Source: a virus
IMG/VR virus record: IMGVR_UViG_3300027906_000110
Location: 1-27,986 of that record
DNA: 27,986 nucleotides
Reading direction: 5' to 3' (one strand)
Under the pieces are notes generated by a model. That model was not told the origin of the DNA and did no database searches. It saw nothing but the letters and a program-made list of their open reading frames with translations. Shown in pieces: positions 5,079 through 14,650 of the stretch. The stretch's first letter is position 1, and each line of letters starts with the position of its first letter. The position numbers were made by a program, and so were the translations under genes.

Positions 5079-7616
5079 CTAGGCCAGTAGTCCACCGTAG
5101 CGGGATTGCTGGTCTCCCCTTAAAAACGATAACTGATCCAGCTCTTCCTGGGTATAATTTGTTGGCTTATTATTTAGCAATGAAGCCTTAGCCTTTTTTT
5201 CAGCTTTTCTTTTTGATCCAGTAGGATCATCAATCCAAATATTTTGTTCCTTGACAGCCTCTTCATAAGTAGCTTTTAATTGTTTATTCCTGGTCTGGTT
5301 TTTTGGATCATAAACTTGAGGCCCTGGGGAGATGACATCTTTTAGCTTAACGCCCTCTGGGTTGTAGTGCATATAAATAACATCAGGTTCCCCATTATTA
5401 AATTTTGAAAAAGTTTCTTTATCCCATCCCTCCGGGGCAAATTCATCCGCCCACTTATTCCGGGATGAAATTTTAAATCCTGCTTGAGAATATAATTTGG
5501 GGAGAATAGAATCGTATGCGTCTAATTTTTTACCACCTTTATTAACAGCAAGCGAGAGGGCATATGGTGCAAATGCTTTATACTTAGAACCTTTGGTATT
5601 AAAAACTGAAACAATGTCACCGTCTTCCTTTATAGCAAAACCCGCCTTAGCATCTTTAGTAAGGAAAAGTTTCATACCACTATATTCCTCTGGGTCGTAA
5701 ACATGGACCGCGGCGGCATATCTATTTTCTTTTTTTGAGTTGGAAATAGCGCGGTGGAATTCATCCGCACCGCCTTGGACTTCGTATATTTTCGGTGTGG
5801 AAACGCCTAATCTTTTAAAGCGTTCTTGTTGTGTCTGGGAAAGGGAATACTCTTGAACATCTAATTTTTGCCTTGGGTTTCTTCCTGCTACGTCTCCGAT
5901 AGCCAGTCTTGTGCTTCTTCGAGAGAAAGACCCTCCGCCATCAAGGAGGCTTCCATTGGTGTCGGCTTCTGCTTTCCTCGCTTTATTGAATTCGAGGGGG
6001 ATGTTTTCGAGCTTGTATTGTTCTTCGAGTCGTTTAGCAACTTTTCCAAGTCCCCTGATTGTGTTAGTAGGCGCATTGCTTGAAGTTGCTTGGAAGACAT
6101 TCGGCTGAGACCCGAGTCCTGCGAGTTCTTTTTCATATCCTGCATCTAGTAAATAGTTTTTATATAAATTAGGATCATCTAAATTATTTGCTGTTCCACC
6201 AAGTAGTGTAGCAAAATCTGGGACATCTGCAATATCTTTTGTTAAATCATCCTGTTTTGCAATTTGAGTTAGTGTTCGAGTCTCTCCTTTTGCACCAGCT
6301 CTTTCATAAAGTGCTTTAGTAAATGACCAGATTGTTTCTTGTACTTCGGCGGGGGTCCAGTCTTCCCCTGTCATATTTTTTAATTTCTTTGCAGTCTTTC
6401 TTAGTGATGCAGAGCTTAAAATATATTCTGGTGATTTTACTGCTAATTTTTCCCCTCCAATCATTCTGTTAGTTCCGCCGAAGGCATCCTGGAATACTCC
6501 GTAAGCTCGCCCCATCCAGGTATCATTCGTTACCTCATCATATTCCCCAATAAGGTTTTTATAAAAACTTTGTACTTTGCCACCAGATAATTGAATTTTC
6601 CTTGGATCGTCGGCGGTCAATGACCGAAGAGCATTTCCTCTCCATGCGTCAAGAACAGATTTATCTCCCTTGTCACCAGTGACAGATTCACCAATTATTT
6701 TATTAATAGTCTCTGGGTCCTTGGGCCTCCCTGCATTCTTCCAATTTTTCCAAACAGACACTGTATTTAGTAGATTACCTTCTACAGAGGTTTGAGGAGA
6801 TAGAGCCGCAAGCAGAGAAGTAAACCTCGCGCCATCTTCATCGCCAAAGATTTTATTGATTGTCCCGAATGATTCTTTGTACCAACCTTTTTTTACTTTG
6901 CCAGCCAGAGCCATCCTGGAAAGCTCACCCGTGTCAAATCCTTCCAATAAGCCTTGTGGATTAAGAGCATGACGTCTCCCCTTCAATGTTTCTGTCATTA
7001 CATCAACATTATCAGGTCTAATCTGGGCAAGCTCTTGCGGCGTCATATATTTAGCTAAATCTCGAACTTCCTCATTAGACTGAAGTCTATCGAAAACCTT
7101 CTCACTAACTTTATGAGATCCCCCCCATCCTCTCACGTTAAATGTTGGTTTTTTAGGAGTAGGCTTTTTTGATTTTTTTATAGCCTTAGTAACTTTGGGG
7201 AGAGCTGTACTAACTTTTTTAGCCGCTCTAACTGGAGCCATAAAAGCAGTACCAGGAGCAAGTAGAGAGCCAATAGTTGTGGAAAGGGAATTTGGATCGG
7301 CACCCATCTCTTTTAAGAGATGTTCGGAAGTACCTTTATATTTGGGATTAAAGTTTTTTTCTTCATATTCTGCATGACCACCGGGTCTCATTTCACTTAA
7401 TCTTTGAGCGTGGCCTTTACCCCCGGATGGTGATAATAATGAGACCATATCCATTGGTAACCCAGCCTCAGTCGCGACGACTCCCTTTACTGCGTCGGCA
7501 GGATCTAGCAAGCTAGCTTTTGCCTCTTGCTCTTTTCTATTGCGTAGGATTTTAGCTTTAACGTAGTCTGGGAGACTATCCCACTCAGCCTGGGGAATAT
7601 TAGGAGGTCTTGTCAT
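5079..7616 (-). CDS. Large virion/ejection protein with predicted C-terminal GNAT-like domain
   Basis: This 845-aa protein is the last gene of the late operon, linked to its neighbour by a 4-base ATGA overlap. Residues about 165-500 resemble a domain found in other large phage virion proteins, with the signature SLLAALSPQTSVEGNLLN (267-284), a NAGRP step (294-298), LSGGKVQSFYKNLIG (343-357) and VTNDTWMG (362-369). Residues about 608-755 have the pattern GFAIKEDGDIVSVF, GGKKLDAYD, LPKLYSQAGF, EFAPEGWD, PDVIYMHYNPEG, which I recognise as a GNAT-like acyltransferase domain of phage polyvalent proteins (from memory). Position and size suggest it is packaged and ejected with DNA. It ends in GLLA. 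Confidence 0.65.
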   Translation of the reverse strand: MTRPPNIPQAEWDSLPDYVKAKILRNRKEQEAKASLLDPADAVKGVVATEAGLPMDMVSLLSPSGGKGHAQRLSEMRPGGHAEYEEKNFNPKYKGTSEHLLKEMGADPNSLSTTIGSLLAPGTAFMAPVRAAKKVSTALPKVTKAIKKSKKPTPKKPTFNVRGWGGSHKVSEKVFDRLQSNEEVRDLAKYMTPQELAQIRPDNVDVMTETLKGRRHALNPQGLLEGFDTGELSRMALAGKVKKGWYKESFGTINKIFGDEDGARFTSLLAALSPQTSVEGNLLNTVSVWKNWKNAGRPKDPETINKIIGESVTGDKGDKSVLDAWRGNALRSLTADDPRKIQLSGGKVQSFYKNLIGEYDEVTNDTWMGRAYGVFQDAFGGTNRMIGGEKLAVKSPEYILSSASLRKTAKKLKNMTGEDWTPAEVQETIWSFTKALYERAGAKGETRTLTQIAKQDDLTKDIADVPDFATLLGGTANNLDDPNLYKNYLLDAGYEKELAGLGSQPNVFQATSSNAPTNTIRGLGKVAKRLEEQYKLENIPLEFNKARKAEADTNGSLLDGGGSFSRRSTRLAIGDVAGRNPRQKLDVQEYSLSQTQQERFKRLGVSTPKIYEVQGGADEFHRAISNSKKENRYAAAVHVYDPEEYSGMKLFLTKDAKAGFAIKEDGDIVSVFNTKGSKYKAFAPYALSLAVNKGGKKLDAYDSILPKLYSQAGFKISSRNKWADEFAPEGWDKETFSKFNNGEPDVIYMHYNPEGVKLKDVISPGPQVYDPKNQTRNKQLKATYEEAVKEQNIWIDDPTGSKRKAEKKAKASLLNNKPTNYTQEELDQLSFLRGDQQSRYGGLLA

Positions 7617-9787
7617 CTACGGTTATTATATAAGTCTTTTACATCTTCAGATTGACTACCCATGAGTCCTGGAACAGCTCCGCGTCTTACATTATCTATT
7701 CCACCCTGTAAGTTTTTGAGGCGCTGGAATTTTTGAATGTCGCTCGTGGTCTCGAGTAAGTTACCAGGTAATGTGAGCCGGTCCACGTTTGAGCTTTTTG
7801 CTCCACTAGATACCCTTTGAGCGGCGGCAGGGTCTGGTCGGTTAAGATTGGTGAATGCCTCACGTCCTGACAGTGGGACCGTTGTACCTTCCCCAGAGAA
7901 GTCATACATCGCCTTCCCTTCCTGGGAGAGTTGTGTCTGGGACCCCTGGAAAGGATCAACGATGTTCCTCTTCGAGGCCATCTCAGAATGCTGGTTCATT
8001 ATATTATTAAAACGCTTACCAGGTTCCTCGCCAAAGATATTTTTAATTTTTTCTACCAGGGTAAACTGTGACAGCTTCCCCGCCTTATCCGTACGGGACC
8101 TTGGGTTCATACCTGACTCGATAAAATGTTCGATGTAACGTGACGCACCCATCTTATACGCTTCCAGCTCATGGCCTTGAAAGTCTGAAATGTCAGCCTC
8201 AATCATCTCCGGGACGCGGTCAACTTGCTGGCTATTCTTCAGCGCGTTGAATCCTTCATTAAAGGCCCGTGACTCGCTTACTGGTTCAGCATAATTTTTT
8301 CTAGCGCTGTCATAACCGTCGATGTGTTTTCCCATGAACTTGATCAGGTTCCGCTGGTTCTGGACTGCTTCAGCTCTCATCGCTCCCGCGAGACCTTCCT
8401 CACCAAACTTTGAGAGTGCCTCGTCGTAACCCATCTTTATGAAATGTAAATGCTGGGCGTCGTAGCCGGTTGCGTGATTAGGTATAATGATCCTTTTCTC
8501 GTCCGCAAGTGCTTGAGAGTTCTTCATAGCCAACTGGACGGTTGGACGGTTAGGGTCTAATATTTCCTCCAGGGAATGCTGGAGATCATCAGCTCCCTTG
8601 ACAGTGAGTGTCGGGGGGATCACGATCCGTTTCTTTTTCCCATTCTTGTTAGTTTTAAACCAGAGTTTGTTATAGACATTACCGAAGGCTTTACGCTTAT
8701 TCTCAATTCTTTCTCTGAACTTTGCGACAGACGGGGAGTCAGTCAAAACATTTGACGCAATTTTTTGAAGCCGTTCCACCTGACTCTTGAAGAACGGTTC
8801 AAGATTATCAATTCCTTTTGACTGACCCTTGCCACCCATCGAAAGAGTGTTCTTAGTGGCGGTCGTGTAGGGACGCCCAAAGACGTCCATCATCAGAGCA
8901 TTTTCCTTCAGTTCTGGCTCTACTAGGCTCATTCTCTTATTCAGCTCCTCCTGTATTTTCTCAGGGGGAATCCCAGCCTCTTCCATTTGCTGGGCGAGGA
9001 CTGAAAGTCCAGCCTCATTGTCAGCCGGTTTTGATCCCTCCGGGACTGTCGGTGAATATTTTTTATTGACAGCCTGGACGCCCTTCCTCAGTCCCGCACC
9101 AACTCCCATCATTGGGGGAGTCAGAACAGAGGAACCTACGCCAGCCGTTATCGCTTCCGGGATCACCCTCTGCTTGAATTCATCCACTGACCTGGAGTCT
9201 CCGGCAGTCCAGAGAGGTGCTTCCGCCGCTCCCGCTGGGCCTGCCTTTATTGTTTCCTTCATTACGTTTCCGGCAGTGTCTCCGACACGGGGAGCCAACA
9301 GCTTCCCAAGGATAGGTATCCGACCGACTAACTTCATAAACATATTACCAACAGCTACAGGCGCTGGAGTAAAGACACCGCCAAATTCAGCCGCGGAGGA
9401 ATCATCCGGGTACATTTCTTTGAACTGTTCTTCCTCCTGGTCCAGGACGTTTAATACATCCTCGTATGGTATGTCACGGTTCGCCGATATGAGTAGAGCA
9501 TTAATTTTCTTAGCCTGGTAGAAAGATGCTGTCTGTAAAAAGTCTTTTGCCAGGCCCTGGAAATATTTGTGAGATCCCCGCGGCATTCTTTCCCTCGCCA
9601 TTCCAACCAGGAAACCTTTATAAGATGAGCCTTCTACATAGTCGCCGTTTTTATTGTATGCACTCTTGCCCGCGAGTGAGGGGTAAGCGTTGAAGAGTGC
9701 GGCATCTATTTGACTGTCGGTGGCACCGTCTAACATTGCGCCGGAGACTTCGTTGGCTATTGCCTTCATGTTAAGTTTTTTACTCAT
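7613..9787 (-). CDS. Large predicted internal virion (ejection) protein
   Basis: The 724-aa product lies in a row of large late genes, with 4-base overlaps at both ends. It is mostly helical and charged, with Gly-rich hydrophobic stretches around residues 140-240 (for example GRIPILGKLLAPRVG and AGVGSSVLTPPMMGVGAG) that could contact membrane. The middle has long helices (AEAVQNQRNLIKFMGKHIDGY). No enzymatic motif is visible. In podoviruses, operons of three or more such giants at the end of the late region encode core or ejection proteins that form a channel across the cell envelope. The role is inferred from context. Confidence 0.6.
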   Translation of the reverse strand: MSKKLNMKAIANEVSGAMLDGATDSQIDAALFNAYPSLAGKSAYNKNGDYVEGSSYKGFLVGMARERMPRGSHKYFQGLAKDFLQTASFYQAKKINALLISANRDIPYEDVLNVLDQEEEQFKEMYPDDSSAAEFGGVFTPAPVAVGNMFMKLVGRIPILGKLLAPRVGDTAGNVMKETIKAGPAGAAEAPLWTAGDSRSVDEFKQRVIPEAITAGVGSSVLTPPMMGVGAGLRKGVQAVNKKYSPTVPEGSKPADNEAGLSVLAQQMEEAGIPPEKIQEELNKRMSLVEPELKENALMMDVFGRPYTTATKNTLSMGGKGQSKGIDNLEPFFKSQVERLQKIASNVLTDSPSVAKFRERIENKRKAFGNVYNKLWFKTNKNGKKKRIVIPPTLTVKGADDLQHSLEEILDPNRPTVQLAMKNSQALADEKRIIIPNHATGYDAQHLHFIKMGYDEALSKFGEEGLAGAMRAEAVQNQRNLIKFMGKHIDGYDSARKNYAEPVSESRAFNEGFNALKNSQQVDRVPEMIEADISDFQGHELEAYKMGASRYIEHFIESGMNPRSRTDKAGKLSQFTLVEKIKNIFGEEPGKRFNNIMNQHSEMASKRNIVDPFQGSQTQLSQEGKAMYDFSGEGTTVPLSGREAFTNLNRPDPAAAQRVSSGAKSSNVDRLTLPGNLLETTSDIQKFQRLKNLQGGIDNVRRGAVPGLMGSQSEDVKDLYNNRR

Positions 9788-11838
9788 TCCACATCCTCTT
9801 CCGGGGTATGCCCTGCTCCAAATGTTACGCCCCCTGACGATGGTGGTGCGGCTGATGGCATCTTCCTTCCATGTTGCCAGTCTACGGCCTCGTTATTCCA
9901 AAGTGCGTCCCACTCGGCCTGGGTTAAATTCTTTTTCTGGCCTGGAGAAGGTAAGCCCTGGACAATATCATTACCCTTATTGTCTTGGAAAACATTCCCA
10001 ATAACTCCCCTGTTAACGTCATACATATCTGCCATAAGGAGATACTGTTCCCGCTGTTTTAAATACTGGTCCCTCACGGTGGCCATATAGGAACGCGCCG
10101 CGTTTAAGTATGCCTGCCTACCTTTAGGAGAGAGGAACGCGCCTTTCTCGACACGGTCGATCACTGTCTTGAGATTCTCTGCCATACCTTGCGCTTGTGC
10201 GGCAGTCGCAAATTCCGATTCCCGGACGACTGAGTTAGGCTCGAGCATGATCAGGAACGCCCGGAGCATTGTCATGTCTGAGACACCCGCACCATCTGGT
10301 CTATTAACTGAGTCTTCAAAGGCCGCGATTAAACCATTGTAAGCGTTGAGACTCTGTGTATATAACTTCGCTTGTTGGTTGTATTGAGAGGCCAGTTTAG
10401 TACCTTTCTCGAACGCCTTGTCGTCAACTGGAGACCAGAAGTTTTTACCCTTGTCCCAATAGTAGGCAACATTATCCTGGAGTCCAGGCACACTCTTCCC
10501 GTCCTTTTTAATATCTTTCCCTAAGAGTACCGTACCTTCATTTGGGTCAGCGTTCATAGTTGAACCCAAGTTGTCAGCCATTGCCTTCTGCAACATTTTA
10601 ACAGTCCCCTCGGGGTCTGTTATCCCCAGCTTATTATAACTTTCTTTTTGGGAAGCAGTAATCAATCCCATTGTTTCCATAACAGCCGTCTGGCTCTCGA
10701 CCATCTCTTTTGTGTAAAGGGCGGCAGGGTCAGTGTAGTCAGTCCCTGAGACTATCTGGATGGTACCGTCTGGATTCTTTCTGACATTATATATCAGGTC
10801 CTTATTGACTCCCTTAAAATCATCACCGAATTCCTTTAAGAGTTGTTCGCCTGACATCGATTCAACCTGGTCGGTCGCCATCTTCTCTTTAGTAATTTTC
10901 TGACTCAAAGCTTCCAGGGCCGCGTATTGTTTTTCCGGGTCAGTGATCCCTGTCATTATCTGTTTCAACTCAGCTAAGTTGTCAGGCGTCAGATCAAAAC
11001 CATCGTCAATTGTGTCACCCAGGCTGTACCTATCCATGAGAGCGTCCCTATAACTTTCGTTACGGGTCTTTAAATCTTTTTTCCCTCTTGTTGATCCGAG
11101 AAGGGCCTGGTAATCCTTCCTCATCTCTTTCATTTCGGAGTGAGTCATTGTCCTTGGATCAATATATCCATATTTATTTAAAAATAAATCTTTGTCTTCT
11201 TCCGAGAGAATATTATTATCTTTTATTTTTTGTATAAATCCTGGGATTGAATTCCTGAGATGGATAGCCGCCTCAGTGTCTCCCGTGGTGGGCTTGCCAC
11301 GCTCCTCCAGGTTGTCGCGTAACTTTTCTATTCTTTCGTATGCGCCGGAAGCGTCCCCCTTAAACTGTTCAATTAAAGCAGTCTTCCGTCTTTCGAGTCT
11401 CCCCACTTTATCTTTCGCGTCCTGGGGGATATTGAAAAGTTCGTCTGGGAGTCCCTCCACATAGTTTGTAAAGGCATCTAGTTTCCGCTGTTTCTCCGCC
11501 TCTTCTGTAAGTGTCTTTGCCTGGAGGAGTTGTTGTTGTTGTGCGGCTTGACGTTCAGCTTGATCATTAGCGCGGTTGATACGGTTACGCTCGTCCTGGT
11601 TATAGTAACCGGCGATACCGTACGGAATAGCTCTACCCAGTGACTCGCCCAGGGTGATGGGACGATCCTTCCAGCCCTCGTCTCTCATCATCGAAGCGCC
11701 GAGCTGTAGGAGACCCATCGCTAAAGGTGACGGTCCTTCGTCTTCTTCTTTTTCTTTTTCCAGTAGTCCATCTGATGGGAGCCTGGGGAGTGATCTGCCG
11801 ATTTCAGCGTTCCATGTAATATCGTTTTCTGTACTCAT
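9784..11838 (-). CDS. Predicted internal virion protein with conserved SVVRESEFATA segment
   Basis: The 684-aa protein has an N-terminal LAMGLLQLGASMMRDEGW followed by IPYGIAGYYNQDERNRI, then a long Gln-rich coiled coil, typical of podovirus internal proteins. Near the C terminus, LIMLEPNSVVRESEFATAAQ followed by LKTVIDRVEKGAFLSPKGRQAYLNA matches a segment (DPxSVVREgEfatA) I know from many phage virion proteins. The end of the chain carries QAEWDALWN, echoed near the N terminus of the 845-aa protein (QAEWDSLPD). ATGA overlap with the next gene. Probably packaged with DNA; function inferred. Confidence 0.6.
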   Translation of the reverse strand: MSTENDITWNAEIGRSLPRLPSDGLLEKEKEEDEGPSPLAMGLLQLGASMMRDEGWKDRPITLGESLGRAIPYGIAGYYNQDERNRINRANDQAERQAAQQQQLLQAKTLTEEAEKQRKLDAFTNYVEGLPDELFNIPQDAKDKVGRLERRKTALIEQFKGDASGAYERIEKLRDNLEERGKPTTGDTEAAIHLRNSIPGFIQKIKDNNILSEEDKDLFLNKYGYIDPRTMTHSEMKEMRKDYQALLGSTRGKKDLKTRNESYRDALMDRYSLGDTIDDGFDLTPDNLAELKQIMTGITDPEKQYAALEALSQKITKEKMATDQVESMSGEQLLKEFGDDFKGVNKDLIYNVRKNPDGTIQIVSGTDYTDPAALYTKEMVESQTAVMETMGLITASQKESYNKLGITDPEGTVKMLQKAMADNLGSTMNADPNEGTVLLGKDIKKDGKSVPGLQDNVAYYWDKGKNFWSPVDDKAFEKGTKLASQYNQQAKLYTQSLNAYNGLIAAFEDSVNRPDGAGVSDMTMLRAFLIMLEPNSVVRESEFATAAQAQGMAENLKTVIDRVEKGAFLSPKGRQAYLNAARSYMATVRDQYLKQREQYLLMADMYDVNRGVIGNVFQDNKGNDIVQGLPSPGQKKNLTQAEWDALWNNEAVDWQHGRKMPSAAPPSSGGVTFGAGHTPEEDVE

Positions 11839-11846
11839 TTAATAAC

Positions 11847-12923
11847 CTAAGCTAATAGTCCTTGATTTCTGTACCTATCACGTTTTGGCCTTTTGTTTTT
11901 GAGATAACTCATATCAAAGCTTTTCCCTGGAGTCAGTGGCGCGGCACTGATTTGCTGTTGAGGAGCCTGTTCGGGTTCCGCAAAGATATCCTTGATCAAG
12001 CCAGCCGCTATCCTCTGGTTTGGACTAATCTTACCTCCCCCGGAGGAACCCATAGAGTCCCACCATGACTTGGTCTGGTCAATAGACTCGCCTCGGCTGT
12101 CGTGATGATCTGGTCCAATGTCATCGTCAAGGCTGGCTAGTAATGACGGAGATTTATCCGATCCAACTCTTGACATATCTTCCTCGTCAAATACAGAGAG
12201 AGAAGAAAAGTCGTCTTTCTTCTTTTTATTAGGGATTTGCATTCCTAAATGTCTTGGAGAAAACCCATCCTTGTCTAACCAAATTCCAAACTCATTTTGT
12301 GTAAGTCCCGCGTATGGGTCGTCCTTTTCCCCTTCCGCTTTATCCAGGATCTTGTCAGCGACGGCGTCAAGTGCTTCCTCTTTTTGGACCGACGCTACAG
12401 TACCCCCAACATGGGTGAGGTCTTCTCCATCATCACTGCTAAAATCCCACCAGGCTTTTTCATTAGTAGGCGTCAGGGATGGAGTCTGTTGAGCGAGGGC
12501 CTTCTCTGCACTTGTTTCCCTTGTTAATTCTTCCAGGGCGTGTTCTTCCGGGTCGGTGTACTTTTTTTGCTTTGCCATCTGCTTAGCAATAAAGTCAGGG
12601 ACCTCATCCACTCCTTGACCAGGACCTGGAGCTGACATTTCGGACACTTGGTCCGCGGTGTCGCCAGAAGAAAAATAGTCCTCTGCTATACCAGCGTCTC
12701 CAGTCCTTTGCTGTGATGCAGTCAGGGGATCTACCTGGGTAGCTTTAAACTTGTCATGTTCCTTGCCCCCGCCAAACCAGGAAAACACTTTTTTATACCA
12801 GGGTTTCTTTGATTCAAACGCCCACGGTGACTCATCAATTTTATCATCAGTGTACGTTGACGGGTGAGGCTCCAAGTCCATTCCACGTTTTATTTTTTGT
12901 CCCCATTCAAATTTATCAGCCAT
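11847..12923 (-). CDS. Acidic 358-aa virion-associated hypothetical protein
   Basis: Starts at ATG 12923 behind AAAGGAGA. The product is strongly acidic with low-complexity stretches (Asp/Ser/Glu) and looks largely disordered. It has an aromatic-basic patch near the N terminus (KPWYKKVFSWFGGGK) and a basic C-terminal segment (KNKRPKRDRYRNQGLLA). No domain recognised. Sitting among predicted ejection-protein genes, it may be an internal protein or an assembly chaperone for them. It shares the C-terminal GLLA with the 845-aa protein. Confidence 0.55.
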   Translation of the reverse strand: MADKFEWGQKIKRGMDLEPHPSTYTDDKIDESPWAFESKKPWYKKVFSWFGGGKEHDKFKATQVDPLTASQQRTGDAGIAEDYFSSGDTADQVSEMSAPGPGQGVDEVPDFIAKQMAKQKKYTDPEEHALEELTRETSAEKALAQQTPSLTPTNEKAWWDFSSDDGEDLTHVGGTVASVQKEEALDAVADKILDKAEGEKDDPYAGLTQNEFGIWLDKDGFSPRHLGMQIPNKKKKDDFSSLSVFDEEDMSRVGSDKSPSLLASLDDDIGPDHHDSRGESIDQTKSWWDSMGSSGGGKISPNQRIAAGLIKDIFAEPEQAPQQQISAAPLTPGKSFDMSYLKNKRPKRDRYRNQGLLA

Positions 12924-12932
12924 GTTTCTCCT

Positions 12933-14375
12933 TTAACTAAATAGTCCGCCTGCCGCTCCCGCCGCCGCTCCCCAAGGATTCCCCCCCGAAGCCAGCCACC
13001 CAGACGCCGCACCTGAGATGATACGCCCAAACTTGTCGCGTCTCTTATGTTGTTGCCCGCCGGTGGTTGTCGTCGTTGAACCCGTTGGGTTTGTGCCTGC
13101 GATGTTCGCGGCTGAAGCGAGCTTATTCTCGCCCCAGTCACGCTTCTCATAGAAGTCCCCCATTTTTTCGTCCAGGACATTCTGTTCACGACCTTCCACA
13201 TCTGCACCCACCTTACTCAGGAGGTCAATGTCTGTGATGTCAGCTCTACGTCCAGCGTCCGTACCGGCTATCATTGCGTCAGCTCCCTTGAGTCTGGTGT
13301 CAGCTCCACGGAACCCGGCGTCAACATTGAAACGGTCAGCTCCTGTCTGGGAGTCCATGTCGTAACGCTTCATGTCTGCCGCTTTATCAAATCCTTGTGA
13401 GTAGAGTGCGGCTGTCTGGTCACCGAGATTCTTCAGACCCTGGGCTTGCATGACACCACGCTCGATTGCGGCACGGTCATTCTGGCCCGATGGTGATGCC
13501 ATATTCTCTTTTGCCATTAACTGATTGCGCCGGATGTCCATCGCTTCCATAGCGCTGTCAGTGTTCCTTTTGATAACTTCGGCAGTATGTGGATTCTGGT
13601 ACTGGTCTAGTCCTTTTCCGCCGAGGAATGACTGGGAGCCTACCTTGTCTGGTTGATACCCAGAAATATCCTCACCTACGCCGGTCGCTTTTGTGTAGGC
13701 TTCTTGGCCTTTACCTTGTATTTCATCGACGCCAGTCCTGGCTCTCATTGTTTGATCGGACGGTCCAGCGATCCGCTCCTCCGCGCTTAATTCCGGTGCC
13801 TCATACTCTTTGTTAATTAGGTCCTTGGCTCCTTCAGCAATCTCCTTTTGAATCCCATACGGATCGTTCGGATTTGTGGTTGATGATGGGCCAGTCGGTG
13901 TCCGAGTGTCGAATCCTCCCGACATTCCTGGTACGGCTGGAACTCCTGAGCCTCCTGAGCCTCCAGACCCCCCTCCGCCTTCTCCTTGATATTGTGAAAG
14001 GTCTGCGACCCTAGCGTGTTCCGCTAGAGCTTCGGGAGAATCCTGCTTATTTAACCAACCTCGCTCCTCCGCAAATCCTCTAGGATTAAACTCTCCAGTT
14101 CCAGTGAGACTATATTCATAACCATCACCAGCACCACCAGACTCATCACTACGACCAGTAACGCTGGAAGGAGGATCATTTCCACTATCGTCATCGCCAC
14201 CACCAAAATCGAAAAAAAATGATCGCAGTCCAGACTTCTTGTGTTTTTTCCCGGAACCAAACCATTTTGGCTTGTTAGCCTGGAGCCAATTGAATTCTGT
14301 CTGATTCATTGATAACAAGTCCTCACCTGGAGGAATTGCTTTTCTCAGAGTTTGCCTTGCTTGTGGTATGTTCAT
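12933..14375 (-). CDS. Predicted ejection protein with Gly-rich hydrophobic C terminus
   Basis: The 480-aa protein has a basic N terminus, a Gly/Ser-rich low-complexity linker (about residues 60-165), a helical middle, and a C terminus ISGAASGWLASGGNPWGAAAGAAGGLFS that looks like a small glycine-zipper membrane segment. Phage ejection proteins of the P22 gp7 / T7 gp14 size class often end in such alanine-glycine segments, so I infer a membrane-inserting ejection protein. Start ATG 14375 has AAAGGAAG. It stops 9 bases before the 358-aa gene starts. Confidence 0.6.
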   Translation of the reverse strand: MNIPQARQTLRKAIPPGEDLLSMNQTEFNWLQANKPKWFGSGKKHKKSGLRSFFFDFGGGDDDSGNDPPSSVTGRSDESGGAGDGYEYSLTGTGEFNPRGFAEERGWLNKQDSPEALAEHARVADLSQYQGEGGGGSGGSGGSGVPAVPGMSGGFDTRTPTGPSSTTNPNDPYGIQKEIAEGAKDLINKEYEAPELSAEERIAGPSDQTMRARTGVDEIQGKGQEAYTKATGVGEDISGYQPDKVGSQSFLGGKGLDQYQNPHTAEVIKRNTDSAMEAMDIRRNQLMAKENMASPSGQNDRAAIERGVMQAQGLKNLGDQTAALYSQGFDKAADMKRYDMDSQTGADRFNVDAGFRGADTRLKGADAMIAGTDAGRRADITDIDLLSKVGADVEGREQNVLDEKMGDFYEKRDWGENKLASAANIAGTNPTGSTTTTTGGQQHKRRDKFGRIISGAASGWLASGGNPWGAAAGAAGGLFS

Positions 14376-14383
14376 ATCTTCCT

Positions 14384-14650
14384 TTAAACGTATGGATTTT
14401 TACTGGTTACTGGGAGTCCCCCAACTGTCGTGACAGCGACAAGAGTTAAGTTCCCCCCTGCCACCTTCAGCCTGTAAAAATTGTTATTTGTTTCATCCTT
14501 AAAAATAATTGCCCCGGACGTAAAAACATTGTCCCGGTCAACCTTCACTGTAGTTGACTCCTCATCAATTACGAGAGACGCCAGGTCAAACATATATTCC
14601 CGTGTGTATTCTTCCGGGGGATTCGGTAGCGGCTTTTGTGTCTTACTCAT
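14384..14650 (-). CDS. 88-aa hypothetical late protein
   Basis: Starts 4 bases inside the end of the 663-aa tail gene (ATGA type overlap). The product is a predicted all-beta domain (TTVKVDRDNVFTSGAIIF, NNFYRLKVAGGNLTLVAVTT) with a Pro-rich N terminus, size and composition fitting a small virion decoration or tail accessory protein. No family recognised. Placement between tail stabilisation protein and ejection proteins is the only functional clue. Confidence 0.55.
   Translation of the reverse strand: MSKTQKPLPNPPEEYTREYMFDLASLVIDEESTTVKVDRDNVFTSGAIIFKDETNNNFYRLKVAGGNLTLVAVTTVGGLPVTSKNPYV

Noticed and set aside
9018-9521. 167-aa plus-strand frame
   Set aside because: Shadow opposite the 724-aa gene; no ribosome binding site and low-complexity translation.
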